Of a stretch of 64,000 bases of DNA, positions 42,567-52,540 are shown in pieces. This stretch comes from a virus, in the IMG/VR virus record IMGVR_UViG_3300042939_000736, positions 1-64,000 of that record. One strand, given 5' to 3'. Positions within the stretch are counted from its first letter, which is position 1, and each line of letters starts with the position of its first letter. The notes beneath the pieces are model-generated. The model was not told where the DNA came from. It ran no database searches and saw only the letters and a list, made by a program, of their open reading frames with translations. The position numbers and the translations under genes were made by a program.

Positions 42567-45500
42567 ATGATGAGTTTTAAACTTTCTGGTGGCGTTGAAG
42601 TTCTTGGGTTTATATCTCCAACAGAACCCTCTGATGAATATCCAGTTATAGATCCTTTATATGGGATTGATGGATTTAGAAACGTAAACAATTTGTCAGA
42701 TCTTGACACTATTCCTTTTTTAAGAAGAAGGGCAGGTATGGTCGCGGGTGTAAGTGGGGGAACTCAATACTATAAATTAAATCTTCCTCCTTGGAATTTT
42801 ACTATATCAGATTGGAGCCCATTTTCAATTACAGGTGGAACCGGTACTTCTGGCACATCGGGATCAAGCGGGTCAAGTGGAACATCTGGAGCTCAAGGAA
42901 CAAGTGGATCTGCCGGTACTAATGGAACTTCGGGTTCTGACGGATCTAGTGGCACCAACGGAACATCAGGAACTGATGGAACTAGTGGTTCTAACGGTAC
43001 CGATGGAACTAGTGGTACAAACGGAACAAACGGAACAAACGGTACAAGTGGAATATCGGGCGTAAACGGTACAAGTGGTACATCAGGAACTAATGGAACT
43101 AGTGGAACAAATGGTACATCAGGAACTAATGGAACTAGTGGAACAAATGGTACATCAGGAACTAATGGAACAGATGGGACTTCAGGTAGTAACGGAACAA
43201 ATGGTACATCAGGAACTAATGGAACAAATGGAACATCAGGAACTAACGGTACTGATGGAACTTCAGGTACTAATGGAACTTCAGGTACTAATGGAACTTC
43301 AGGTACTAATGGAACAGATGGTACTAGCGGAACAAACGGAACAGATGGTACAAGCGGTACGAATGGAACTGACGGCACTAGCGGTACTAATGGTACTAAT
43401 GGAACTTCAGGTACTAATGGAACTTCAGGTACTAATGGAACAGATGGTACTAGCGGAACAAACGGAACAGATGGTACAAGCGGTACGAATGGAACTTCAG
43501 GAACAAATGGTACAGATGGAACTTCAGGAACAAATGGTACAGATGGAACTTCAGGAACAAACGGAACTTCAGGAACAAATGGTACATCAGGAACAAATGG
43601 TACTAGCGGCACAAACGGAAGTTCAGGAACAAACGGAACAAACGGAAGTTCAGGAACAAACGGAACTTCAGGAACAAATGGAACAAACGGAAGCTCAGGA
43701 ACAAATGGTACTAATGGGTCAAGTGGAACAAACGGTACAAGCGGCACAGGTGGAACTTCGGGGACAAATGGGACTAGCGGGACTAACGGTACAGACGGGA
43801 CTAGCGGTTTATCGGGTGTAAACGGAACATCAGGTACTAATGGTACAGACGGTTCGAGCGGAACTAATGGGACTGATGGGTCAAGTGGAACTAATGGGAC
43901 TAGTGGAACATCAGGTACTAACGGAACTTCAGGAACGAATGGAACTTCAGGAAGTAATGGTACTGATGGTACAAGTGGTACTGATGGTACTGATGGATCT
44001 TCAGGAACAAATGGTACAAGCGGTACGAATGGAACAGATGGGACAAGCGGAACTAATGGTACGGACGGGTCAAGTGGAACTAATGGTACGGACGGTACTA
44101 ATGGAACAGATGGAACCTCAGGAACTAATGGTACTGATGGAACAAGTGGTACTGATGGTACTGATGGATCTTCAGGAACAGATGGGACAAGCGGAACTAA
44201 TGGTACTGACGGCACTTCAGGTACAAACGGAACAGATGGGACAAGTGGAACTAATGGTACGGACGGTACATCAGGTACAAACGGTACAGATGGAACTTCA
44301 GGTACTGACGGAACTAGCGGTACGAATGGAACGGATGGTACAAGCGGAACAGATGGTACAAGCGGTACGAATGGTACTGACGGAACTAGCGGAACAAATG
44401 GTACGGACGGAACTAGCGGAACAAATGGTACGGACGGCACTTCAGGGACTAACGGTACTGATGGCACAAATGGAACAGATGGATCTTCAGGTACAAATGG
44501 TACTGACGGAACAAGTGGTACTAATGGAACTGATGGATCTTCAGGAACAGATGGTACTAGTGGTTTATCTGGTGTAAATGGTACATCAGGAACTAACGGG
44601 ACATCAGGTACAAACGGTACTGATGGAACTTCAGGAACTAATGGTACTAGCGGCACAAATGGGACTGATGGTACTTCAGGAACTAATGGTACGGACGGTA
44701 CAAGTGGAACAGATGGAACTTCAGGAACGGATGGGTCAAGTGGTACAGATGGAACAAGTGGGTCTTCAGGAACAAATGGAACGGACGGAACTTCAGGAAC
44801 AAATGGAACTAACGGAACAGATGGTACTAGCGGAACAAATGGAACAGATGGTACTAGCGGAACAAATGGTACAGATGGTACTAGCGGAACTAACGGAAGT
44901 GACGGAACTTCAGGAACTAATGGTACTAACGGCTCAAGTGGAACTGATGGTACAAATGGTTCTTCAGGTACAAATGGAACGGATGGTTCTAGCGGTACAG
45001 ATGGTTCAAGTGGTACTAATGGTACTGACGGTAGTAGCGGAACTGATGGAACTTCAGGTACCGATGGTACGAATGGATCAAGCGGAACAGATGGAACTAG
45101 TGGAACAGACGGAACAAATGGTTCAAGTGGTACTAATGGGACTTCAGGTACAGATGGGACTAATGGGACAGACGGAACCTCAGGAACTGACGGAACAAAT
45201 GGTTCAAGCGGAACAGACGGGACTAGCGGTACTAATGGTACTAATGGTAGTTCAGGTACAGATGGTACTAGCGGAACAAACGGTACTGATGGGACTTCAG
45301 GTACAGATGGTACTAATGGAACTTCAGGTACAGATGGTACTAGCGGTACTGACGGAACTAACGGGACAGATGGAACTAGCGGAACTAACGGAACAGATGG
45401 TACTAGCGGGACAGATGGAACTTCAGGTACGAATGGTACAGATGGAACTAGTGGAACAGATGGTACAAACGGAACTAGTGGAACAGATGGAACAAACGGA

Positions 45501-48500
45501 ACTAGTGGAACAGATGGAACAAGTGGAACTAATGGTACTAATGGAACCTCAGGAACTAATGGTACGGATGGTACAAGCGGGACTAATGGGACTAACGGAA
45601 CGGATGGAACTAGCGGTACCAATGGTACAAATGGTAGTTCAGGCACTAACGGAACTTCAGGAACAAATGGAACAGATGGTACTAGTGGAACTAATGGTAC
45701 GGATGGAACTAGCGGTACTAACGGAACAAATGGTTCGAGTGGAACAAATGGTACAGATGGTACTAGCGGGACAGATGGTACTAGCGGAACTGATGGAACA
45801 AATGGTTCTTCAGGTACTAATGGTACTAACGGATCAAGCGGAACTGATGGAACAAGTGGAACTAATGGTACAGATGGAACTTCAGGTACAAATGGTACAG
45901 ACGGGTCTTCAGGAACAAACGGAACTAATGGTACTAGTGGAACTAATGGTACAGACGGAACTAGCGGAACAGATGGTACTTCAGGGACTAATGGTACTGA
46001 TGGGTCAAGTGGAACTAACGGAACTTCGGGTACAAATGGAACAGATGGAACTTCAGGAACAAATGGAACAAGTGGGACAGATGGTACTAATGGTACTGAC
46101 GGTAGTAGCGGAACTAATGGAACTGACGGAACATCAGGCACCAACGGTACAGATGGTTCAAGTGGTACTGATGGGACAAGTGGTTTGTCTGGTGTAAATG
46201 GAACATCAGGGACAAATGGAACTAACGGTACTAATGGGACTTCGGGAACTAACGGTACAGATGGTTCAAGTGGTACTAATGGTACGGACGGTACTAGCGG
46301 AACTAATGGAACAGATGGAACGAGCGGAACTGATGGTACAAATGGAACGAGCGGAACTAATGGTACAAATGGAACGGATGGTACTAGCGGCACAAATGGA
46401 ACAGACGGAACGAGCGGAACTGATGGTACAAATGGATCAAGTGGTACAAACGGAACAGATGGTTCAAGTGGTACTAATGGTACGGACGGAACTTCAGGTA
46501 CAAATGGGACTGATGGTACAAGTGGTACTAACGGAACAAATGGTACGGATGGTACTAGTGGAACTGATGGTACTTCAGGAACTAACGGAACAAACGGTTC
46601 AAGTGGTACAGATGGTACTAGCGGTTCAAATGGAACTAACGGTACTAATGGTACAAGTGGAACAAATGGTACCAACGGAACTAGCGGAACAAATGGTACC
46701 AATGGTTCTTCAGGTACTAATGGAACTAATGGTACTTCAGGAACTAACGGTACAAATGGGACTTCAGGCACTAACGGAACAAACGGATCATCAGGCACAA
46801 ACGGTACTAATGGAACTTCAGGAACTGACGGTACGTCGGGAACTAATGGTTCAAGTGGTACCAACGGTACTAGCGGAACTAATGGGACATCAGGTACGAA
46901 TGGTACGAATGGTACTAGCGGAACTAATGGAACGTCAGGTACCAACGGAACATCAGGAACTAATGGTACGAATGGCACTAGCGGTACGAACGGAACTAAT
47001 GGAACTTCAGGAACCAATGGTACGAATGGAACTAACGGTACAAATGGGACTTCGGGAACTAATGGTACAAATGGAACTTCAGGGACTAACGGTACCAATG
47101 GGACTTCAGGAACAAATGGAACCAACGGTACAAGCGGAACTGATGGAACTTCGGGTACAAATGGTACAAACGGTACTTCAGGTACTAATGGAACATCGGG
47201 AACAAACGGAACTTCCGGTACGAATGGAACAAATGGCTCAAGCGGCACTAATGGAACATCAGGTACAAACGGAACGGACGGAACTTCAGGAACAAATGGA
47301 ACTAGCGGAACCAATGGAACTTCGGGCACTAATGGAACAAATGGATCAAGTGGTACGAATGGAACTTCAGGAACGAATGGTACCAATGGAACATCAGGTA
47401 CTAATGGGACTTCTGGTACAAACGGAACAAATGGTTCAAGTGGGACTAACGGTACATCAGGTACGAATGGAACTTCTGGCACTAATGGTACGAATGGGTC
47501 TAGCGGAACAAATGGAACTTCAGGTACAAACGGAACGAATGGTACAAACGGAACATCAGGTACGAACGGAACTAGTGGAACAAACGGGACTAATGGTACT
47601 AGCGGAACAAATGGTACAAACGGAACATCAGGAACCAATGGAACCAATGGTACAAACGGAACTTCAGGTACAAATGGAACCAATGGAACATCGGGCACTA
47701 ACGGTACTTCAGGTACTAACGGTACGAATGGAACATCAGGTACTAACGGAACTAATGGTACTTCAGGTACGAATGGCACAAGCGGAACCAATGGTACAAA
47801 CGGAACAAATGGAACTTCGGGCACAAATGGATCAAGTGGTACGAATGGAACTTCAGGAACTAATGGTACTAACGGTACAAGTGGAACCAATGGTACAAAC
47901 GGAACATCAGGTACGAATGGAACTTCAGGTACCAACGGAACAAATGGAACATCAGGAACGAATGGTACTTCGGGAACTAACGGGACAAATGGTACGTCGG
48001 GCACAAATGGTACCGATGGGACTTCAGGTACAAATGGAACCAATGGTACTAGCGGGACTAATGGAACAAACGGGACTAGCGGGACCAATGGAACAAACGG
48101 GACTTCAGGTACGAACGGAACCAATGGATCAAGTGGGACAAACGGAACATCAGGTACTAACGGTACCAACGGAACATCAGGAACTAACGGGACAAATGGA
48201 ACGTCAGGTACTAATGGGACATCTGGCACTAATGGTACTTCAGGAACCAACGGGACTAGTGGTACGAACGGAACAAATGGTTCAAGTGGAACTAATGGAA
48301 CATCAGGCACCAACGGGACTTCAGGTACTAATGGTACTAACGGAACTTCGGGAACTAATGGGACTAGCGGTACTAACGGAACTAATGGAACTTCAGGTAC
48401 AAATGGAACTTCGGGTACTAATGGGACAAGTGGTACAAATGGAACTAATGGTACATCAGGAACCAATGGCACTTCGGGAACTAACGGTACATCAGGTACG

Positions 48501-51500
48501 AATGGAACAAATGGTAGTAGCGGAACAAACGGAACATCAGGAACTAACGGTACTAATGGGTCTTCGGGAACAAATGGTACGAGTGGAACTAATGGTACTA
48601 GCGGAACTAATGGTACAAATGGTACGAGTGGAACTAATGGAACATCAGGGACTAATGGAACCAACGGAACCAATGGATCAAGTGGGACAAACGGAACATC
48701 AGGTACTAACGGTACCAACGGAACATCAGGAACTAACGGGACAAATGGAACGTCAGGTACTAATGGAACTAGCGGCACAAATGGAACTAGCGGCACAAAT
48801 GGAACAAACGGTTCAAGTGGTACTAACGGGACAAATGGAACCTCAGGTACTAACGGCACAAACGGCACATCAGGAACCAACGGTACTAGCGGCACAAATG
48901 GAACAAACGGAACTAGTGGAACAAACGGAACTTCAGGTACTAATGGTACAAATGGAACTAGCGGTACTAACGGAACTTCAGGTACTAATGGAACATCAGG
49001 TACTAACGGAACAAACGGAACTTCAGGTACGAATGGAACTTCGGGTACTAATGGAACAAATGGTTCAAGTGGAACTAACGGTACTAGCGGAACGAATGGA
49101 ACTAGTGGTACTAACGGTACAAATGGTACTAGTGGAACAAATGGGACATCAGGAACTAATGGTACGAACGGCACATCAGGTACCAATGGTACAAATGGAA
49201 CATCAGGTACAAACGGAACTAGCGGTACGAATGGAACCAATGGAACTAATGGTACAAATGGGACTTCAGGAACTAACGGTACTAATGGTACGTCGGGTAC
49301 AAATGGAACAAATGGAACTTCAGGTACCAACGGAACCAATGGATCAAGTGGTACAAACGGAACGTCAGGCACAAATGGTACGAACGGTACAAATGGAACT
49401 TCAGGAACCAATGGAACTTCGGGCACAAACGGAACTAGTGGAACAAACGGAACTTCAGGTACAAATGGAACGAATGGAACCTCAGGAACAAATGGTACTA
49501 ACGGCACATCAGGAACAAACGGTACATCAGGTACAAATGGAACTAATGGCACATCAGGGACAAATGGTACTAACGGAACTAGTGGAACAAACGGCACAAA
49601 TGGTTCAAGTGGAACCAACGGTACTAATGGAACCTCAGGAACTAATGGTACGTCAGGAACTAATGGTACAAACGGATCAAGTGGAACAAACGGTACATCA
49701 GGAACTAACGGAACAAATGGTACATCGGGTACTAACGGCACAAACGGAACGTCAGGAACAAATGGTACTTCAGGCACTAACGGAACCAATGGAACAAACG
49801 GAACTTCAGGTACGAATGGAACAAACGGTACTAGCGGAACTAATGGTACTTCAGGTACTAATGGAACTTCGGGAACGAACGGAACAAATGGTACTAGCGG
49901 AACAAATGGTACTTCAGGTACAAATGGAACTAGTGGGACTAACGGTACTAATGGGACTTCAGGAACAAACGGAACTAATGGTACATCAGGTACGAATGGA
50001 ACTAGCGGAACAAACGGAACTTCAGGAACAAATGGAACCAATGGAACATCAGGGACTAATGGTACAAACGGCACTTCAGGTACTAATGGAACAAATGGAA
50101 CCTCAGGGACTAATGGTACAAACGGCACTTCAGGTACTAATGGAACATCAGGAACAAATGGTACAAATGGAACTTCGGGGACAAACGGTACTTCAGGAAC
50201 TAATGGTACAAACGGTACTTCGGGCACGAATGGAACCAGCGGAACAAATGGTACATCAGGAACTAACGGGACTAGCGGAACTAATGGAACATCAGGTACA
50301 AATGGTACAAACGGATCTTCAGGGACTAACGGAACGAATGGAACCTCAGGAACTAACGGAACGAATGGAACCTCAGGAACTAACGGAACAAATGGTACAT
50401 CGGGTACGAATGGAACTAATGGTACATCGGGTACGAATGGAACAAATGGAACATCAGGTACTAACGGTACTTCAGGAACAAACGGTACTAACGGAACTTC
50501 AGGTACAAACGGTACAAATGGGACTTCAGGTACAAACGGAACTAGCGGAACAAATGGAACAAATGGAACCTCAGGGACTAATGGAACTAGTGGTGTTAGT
50601 GGTTTAAATGGTACAAACGGAACTTCAGGAACCAATGGGACTAATGGAACATCGGGTACTAGAGGTACTTCAGGTACTAATGGGACAAATGGTTCTTCAG
50701 GAACTAGTGGAGGTGGAGGTGGAGGCGCAATTTCTATTTATGACGAAGGAATTTTAGTTCAATCAAGTGCCACAAGTTTAAATTTTGTCGGTGTGTGTAC
50801 TACAGCATCATCAGGCACAAGCGGATCAGTCACAGTAAATATTGGTTGTGGATGTGAATACGAATATATTAATATAGCGTCAAACTCAGGTTATTTAGAA
50901 TTAGACAAACCAACCGATTTTACTAAAATATGGATTGGTAATAAATTGGGTGGTTGGAATTGTTGTCCTTGGGATTATTTTGAACCAGGGGTTAATGGTA
51001 ATTTGTCAAGAACAAGATATCCTTATTATGGTGTGCCATTACCAACATCTTTATATCCAGGAGATGTTGTTAGAATTTGTGGTTCAATAACACAAATAAA
51101 TCAGGGTGGTAATCCATGTTTAACTTATGATGATATAAGAGTTGGAGTGTCTTATATCAGTTGTTCTGATTCTAGTGCAATTATATTTGCAAATACATTG
51201 ATACCGGCTACTGATCTTATTTTAAATGGTAATGGTACGGCTTGTTTTAATTTAGAAGTTGGTATAGACGTTACCCTACCGGCTTGTGATACTATGTTAA
51301 CAGTTAATATTTCAACAACACAAGAAAGTGAATGTGATAGAACTTTACACTTCAGTTATACGCTTAACGCCGATAGATATTGTCCAACTTTTGATCCAAC
51401 CCCAAATCTTGTAGCACAAAATTGTTGTGATCCTTTGATCAAAGAAGTAATTCCAAAAGGTACATTACAAGTCGGTGATTTTTATGCCGATAGTGAAGGA

Positions 51501-52508
51501 AACTGTTGGGAAATTTTACAAAAAACGGGTGATGCTCCTGACTATACAAGAATAGTTTCCGCGACTTATAATTCATGTTCGGCTTGTATAACAGCAAATC
51601 CATGTCCTCAAAATATAGTGTTTGAATCTTGTTGTGAACAGGCCCCTGAAACATTTACAGGTTCATTACCTGGTATTAATGTAGGTGATGTGTTTGTTGA
51701 TACTTATGGATTCTGTTGGAGCGCAACATCATTGACTGTATCACCAGTTTCTGGTATCGTATATGTTGACACTAATTATGGAAACGTAGATTGTTTGAAT
51801 TGTTTAACAGGTAACCCATGTCCTAATGTTTTTGAATTACAACCTTGTTGTAAGTTTTTGGGAGGTCCTTTCTTTGTAACTGCAGCATCTTTAGGATACA
51901 CACCAGTTGTAGGTGAAGTATTTGTTGATACATGGGGTAATTGTTGGACAGTTTCGAAAGATCAAGCGACAGGTCAAAATGTGACCGCTCCGTGGATTGT
52001 TCATGATACAAGTTACACAAGTTGTGAGTTGTGTTTAGCTTCCAACCCATGTCAAGATGACACAATAATTTATGCCACAGTAAGAAATTGTTGTTCAGGT
52101 GACGTTGAAGTTGTTGCGGTACCTATGGTTTATTTAACTGGTTTAGAAACCACGATATCTTTCAGTCAACCAGGAACACCTAATGTTTATGAGTGTTGGG
52201 AAGTTTTAGGTTGGGAATTAGTTGACACGCCAACGATAACTTTCTATGCGTTAGGTGGGTTCTACATCGATTGTGTAAGATGTCTAATCGCGAATCCTTG
52301 TCCTGACTTTTACGAAGCAATAGATTGTTGTGGAACTTTACCTAACGAAGTTGTTTTAAGCAATGGACCGACAGGAAGTGTTTTTGTTGATACTTTAGGA
52401 CGTTGTTGGACTGTAGGTTTAGCAGTTGCCGGTCCTGCGACAATAACATCGAGTGGTAACTATTTAGATTGTACAGAATGTATAAACGTTAATCCATGTT
52501 CAGCATAA
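42567..52508 (+). CDS. Giant collagen-like fibre protein (about 877 Gly-Thr-Xaa triplets)
   Basis: 3313 residues, by far the largest gene. Residues 1-89 are a globular attachment head, with GFRNVNNLSDLDTIPFLRRR. Residues 90-2720 are unbroken Gly-X-Y triplets in which X is almost always Thr or Ser and Y is Ser, Asn or Asp, without Pro or charged Lys/Arg except one GTR near the end. A Gly-rich hinge (GTSGGGGGGAIS) leads to a C-terminal head of about 590 residues with five repeated Cys-rich modules ending (C)xxxNPCP and containing GD(V/F)(F/Y)xDxxGxCW. Collagen-like stalks on phage fibres are known, but this length and the lack of Pro are unusual. The terminator follows directly. Product: probable long tail fibre or whisker. 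Confidence 0.88.
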   Translation: MMSFKLSGGVEVLGFISPTEPSDEYPVIDPLYGIDGFRNVNNLSDLDTIPFLRRRAGMVAGVSGGTQYYKLNLPPWNFTISDWSPFSITGGTGTSGTSGSSGSSGTSGAQGTSGSAGTNGTSGSDGSSGTNGTSGTDGTSGSNGTDGTSGTNGTNGTNGTSGISGVNGTSGTSGTNGTSGTNGTSGTNGTSGTNGTSGTNGTDGTSGSNGTNGTSGTNGTNGTSGTNGTDGTSGTNGTSGTNGTSGTNGTDGTSGTNGTDGTSGTNGTDGTSGTNGTNGTSGTNGTSGTNGTDGTSGTNGTDGTSGTNGTSGTNGTDGTSGTNGTDGTSGTNGTSGTNGTSGTNGTSGTNGSSGTNGTNGSSGTNGTSGTNGTNGSSGTNGTNGSSGTNGTSGTGGTSGTNGTSGTNGTDGTSGLSGVNGTSGTNGTDGSSGTNGTDGSSGTNGTSGTSGTNGTSGTNGTSGSNGTDGTSGTDGTDGSSGTNGTSGTNGTDGTSGTNGTDGSSGTNGTDGTNGTDGTSGTNGTDGTSGTDGTDGSSGTDGTSGTNGTDGTSGTNGTDGTSGTNGTDGTSGTNGTDGTSGTDGTSGTNGTDGTSGTDGTSGTNGTDGTSGTNGTDGTSGTNGTDGTSGTNGTDGTNGTDGSSGTNGTDGTSGTNGTDGSSGTDGTSGLSGVNGTSGTNGTSGTNGTDGTSGTNGTSGTNGTDGTSGTNGTDGTSGTDGTSGTDGSSGTDGTSGSSGTNGTDGTSGTNGTNGTDGTSGTNGTDGTSGTNGTDGTSGTNGSDGTSGTNGTNGSSGTDGTNGSSGTNGTDGSSGTDGSSGTNGTDGSSGTDGTSGTDGTNGSSGTDGTSGTDGTNGSSGTNGTSGTDGTNGTDGTSGTDGTNGSSGTDGTSGTNGTNGSSGTDGTSGTNGTDGTSGTDGTNGTSGTDGTSGTDGTNGTDGTSGTNGTDGTSGTDGTSGTNGTDGTSGTDGTNGTSGTDGTNGTSGTDGTSGTNGTNGTSGTNGTDGTSGTNGTNGTDGTSGTNGTNGSSGTNGTSGTNGTDGTSGTNGTDGTSGTNGTNGSSGTNGTDGTSGTDGTSGTDGTNGSSGTNGTNGSSGTDGTSGTNGTDGTSGTNGTDGSSGTNGTNGTSGTNGTDGTSGTDGTSGTNGTDGSSGTNGTSGTNGTDGTSGTNGTSGTDGTNGTDGSSGTNGTDGTSGTNGTDGSSGTDGTSGLSGVNGTSGTNGTNGTNGTSGTNGTDGSSGTNGTDGTSGTNGTDGTSGTDGTNGTSGTNGTNGTDGTSGTNGTDGTSGTDGTNGSSGTNGTDGSSGTNGTDGTSGTNGTDGTSGTNGTNGTDGTSGTDGTSGTNGTNGSSGTDGTSGSNGTNGTNGTSGTNGTNGTSGTNGTNGSSGTNGTNGTSGTNGTNGTSGTNGTNGSSGTNGTNGTSGTDGTSGTNGSSGTNGTSGTNGTSGTNGTNGTSGTNGTSGTNGTSGTNGTNGTSGTNGTNGTSGTNGTNGTNGTNGTSGTNGTNGTSGTNGTNGTSGTNGTNGTSGTDGTSGTNGTNGTSGTNGTSGTNGTSGTNGTNGSSGTNGTSGTNGTDGTSGTNGTSGTNGTSGTNGTNGSSGTNGTSGTNGTNGTSGTNGTSGTNGTNGSSGTNGTSGTNGTSGTNGTNGSSGTNGTSGTNGTNGTNGTSGTNGTSGTNGTNGTSGTNGTNGTSGTNGTNGTNGTSGTNGTNGTSGTNGTSGTNGTNGTSGTNGTNGTSGTNGTSGTNGTNGTNGTSGTNGSSGTNGTSGTNGTNGTSGTNGTNGTSGTNGTSGTNGTNGTSGTNGTSGTNGTNGTSGTNGTDGTSGTNGTNGTSGTNGTNGTSGTNGTNGTSGTNGTNGSSGTNGTSGTNGTNGTSGTNGTNGTSGTNGTSGTNGTSGTNGTSGTNGTNGSSGTNGTSGTNGTSGTNGTNGTSGTNGTSGTNGTNGTSGTNGTSGTNGTSGTNGTNGTSGTNGTSGTNGTSGTNGTNGSSGTNGTSGTNGTNGSSGTNGTSGTNGTSGTNGTNGTSGTNGTSGTNGTNGTNGSSGTNGTSGTNGTNGTSGTNGTNGTSGTNGTSGTNGTSGTNGTNGSSGTNGTNGTSGTNGTNGTSGTNGTSGTNGTNGTSGTNGTSGTNGTNGTSGTNGTSGTNGTSGTNGTNGTSGTNGTSGTNGTNGSSGTNGTSGTNGTSGTNGTNGTSGTNGTSGTNGTNGTSGTNGTNGTSGTNGTSGTNGTNGTNGTNGTSGTNGTNGTSGTNGTNGTSGTNGTNGSSGTNGTSGTNGTNGTNGTSGTNGTSGTNGTSGTNGTSGTNGTNGTSGTNGTNGTSGTNGTSGTNGTNGTSGTNGTNGTSGTNGTNGSSGTNGTNGTSGTNGTSGTNGTNGSSGTNGTSGTNGTNGTSGTNGTNGTSGTNGTSGTNGTNGTNGTSGTNGTNGTSGTNGTSGTNGTSGTNGTNGTSGTNGTSGTNGTSGTNGTNGTSGTNGTNGTSGTNGTSGTNGTSGTNGTNGTSGTNGTNGTSGTNGTNGTSGTNGTNGTSGTNGTSGTNGTNGTSGTNGTSGTNGTNGTSGTNGTSGTNGTSGTNGTSGTNGTSGTNGTNGSSGTNGTNGTSGTNGTNGTSGTNGTNGTSGTNGTNGTSGTNGTNGTSGTNGTSGTNGTNGTSGTNGTNGTSGTNGTSGTNGTNGTSGTNGTSGVSGLNGTNGTSGTNGTNGTSGTRGTSGTNGTNGSSGTSGGGGGGAISIYDEGILVQSSATSLNFVGVCTTASSGTSGSVTVNIGCGCEYEYINIASNSGYLELDKPTDFTKIWIGNKLGGWNCCPWDYFEPGVNGNLSRTRYPYYGVPLPTSLYPGDVVRICGSITQINQGGNPCLTYDDIRVGVSYISCSDSSAIIFANTLIPATDLILNGNGTACFNLEVGIDVTLPACDTMLTVNISTTQESECDRTLHFSYTLNADRYCPTFDPTPNLVAQNCCDPLIKEVIPKGTLQVGDFYADSEGNCWEILQKTGDAPDYTRIVSATYNSCSACITANPCPQNIVFESCCEQAPETFTGSLPGINVGDVFVDTYGFCWSATSLTVSPVSGIVYVDTNYGNVDCLNCLTGNPCPNVFELQPCCKFLGGPFFVTAASLGYTPVVGEVFVDTWGNCWTVSKDQATGQNVTAPWIVHDTSYTSCELCLASNPCQDDTIIYATVRNCCSGDVEVVAVPMVYLTGLETTISFSQPGTPNVYECWEVLGWELVDTPTITFYALGGFYIDCVRCLIANPCPDFYEAIDCCGTLPNEVVLSNGPTGSVFVDTLGRCWTVGLAVAGPATITSSGNYLDCTECINVNPCSA
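42834..50730 (+). repeat. Gly-Thr-Xaa coding repeat region
   Basis: About 7.9 kb of 9-base-periodic coding sequence. Amino acid sequence is nearly invariant but third codon positions are scrambled, so most stretches are not exact DNA repeats. Exact longer copies do occur: 105 bases at 43266-43370 and 43392-43496 (offset 126), and 104 bases at 48114-48217 and 48663-48766 (offset 549). Hydrophobic landmark units G(L/I)SGVNG occur at 43050, 43806, 44562 and 46182, with GVSGLNG at 50592. Confidence 0.95.
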
Positions 52509-52510
52509 AA

Positions 52511-52535
52511 AAACCCCACTTTAAAGGTGGGGTTT
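52511..52535. terminator. Bidirectional terminator between fibre and glycosyltransferase genes
   Basis: AAACCCCAC pairs with GTGGGGTTT around a 7-base loop, flanked by A runs on the left and T-rich sequence on the right, in the 32-base gap between two convergent genes. Confidence 0.88.
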
Positions 52536-52540
52536 AAGTT

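Noticed and set aside
42835-50607. Long plus-strand frames rich in Met, Val, Glu and Leu inside the fibre gene
   Set aside because: These are frame-shifted readings of the same triplet repeat; they break at the landmark units and have no independent signals.
42893-50635. A 2580-codon open frame on the minus strand, reading Val-Pro repeats, opposite the fibre repeat
   Set aside because: It is forced by the Gly-Thr codon pattern: complements of GGN-ACN codons give Val/Pro and rarely stops. It has no start context or leader and mirrors the real repeat exactly.
42834-50730. CRISPR array or non-coding satellite interpretation of the repeat region
   Set aside because: The period is 9 bases with continuous reading frame, strong amino acid constraint and third-position variability; there are no spacers.
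42834-50730. N-glycosylation via the hundreds of Asn-Gly-Thr sequons
   Set aside because: The sequon is an unavoidable product of the repeat, and no oligosaccharyltransferase (PglB/Stt3-type membrane protein) is visible. The enzymes present point to O-linked sugars.
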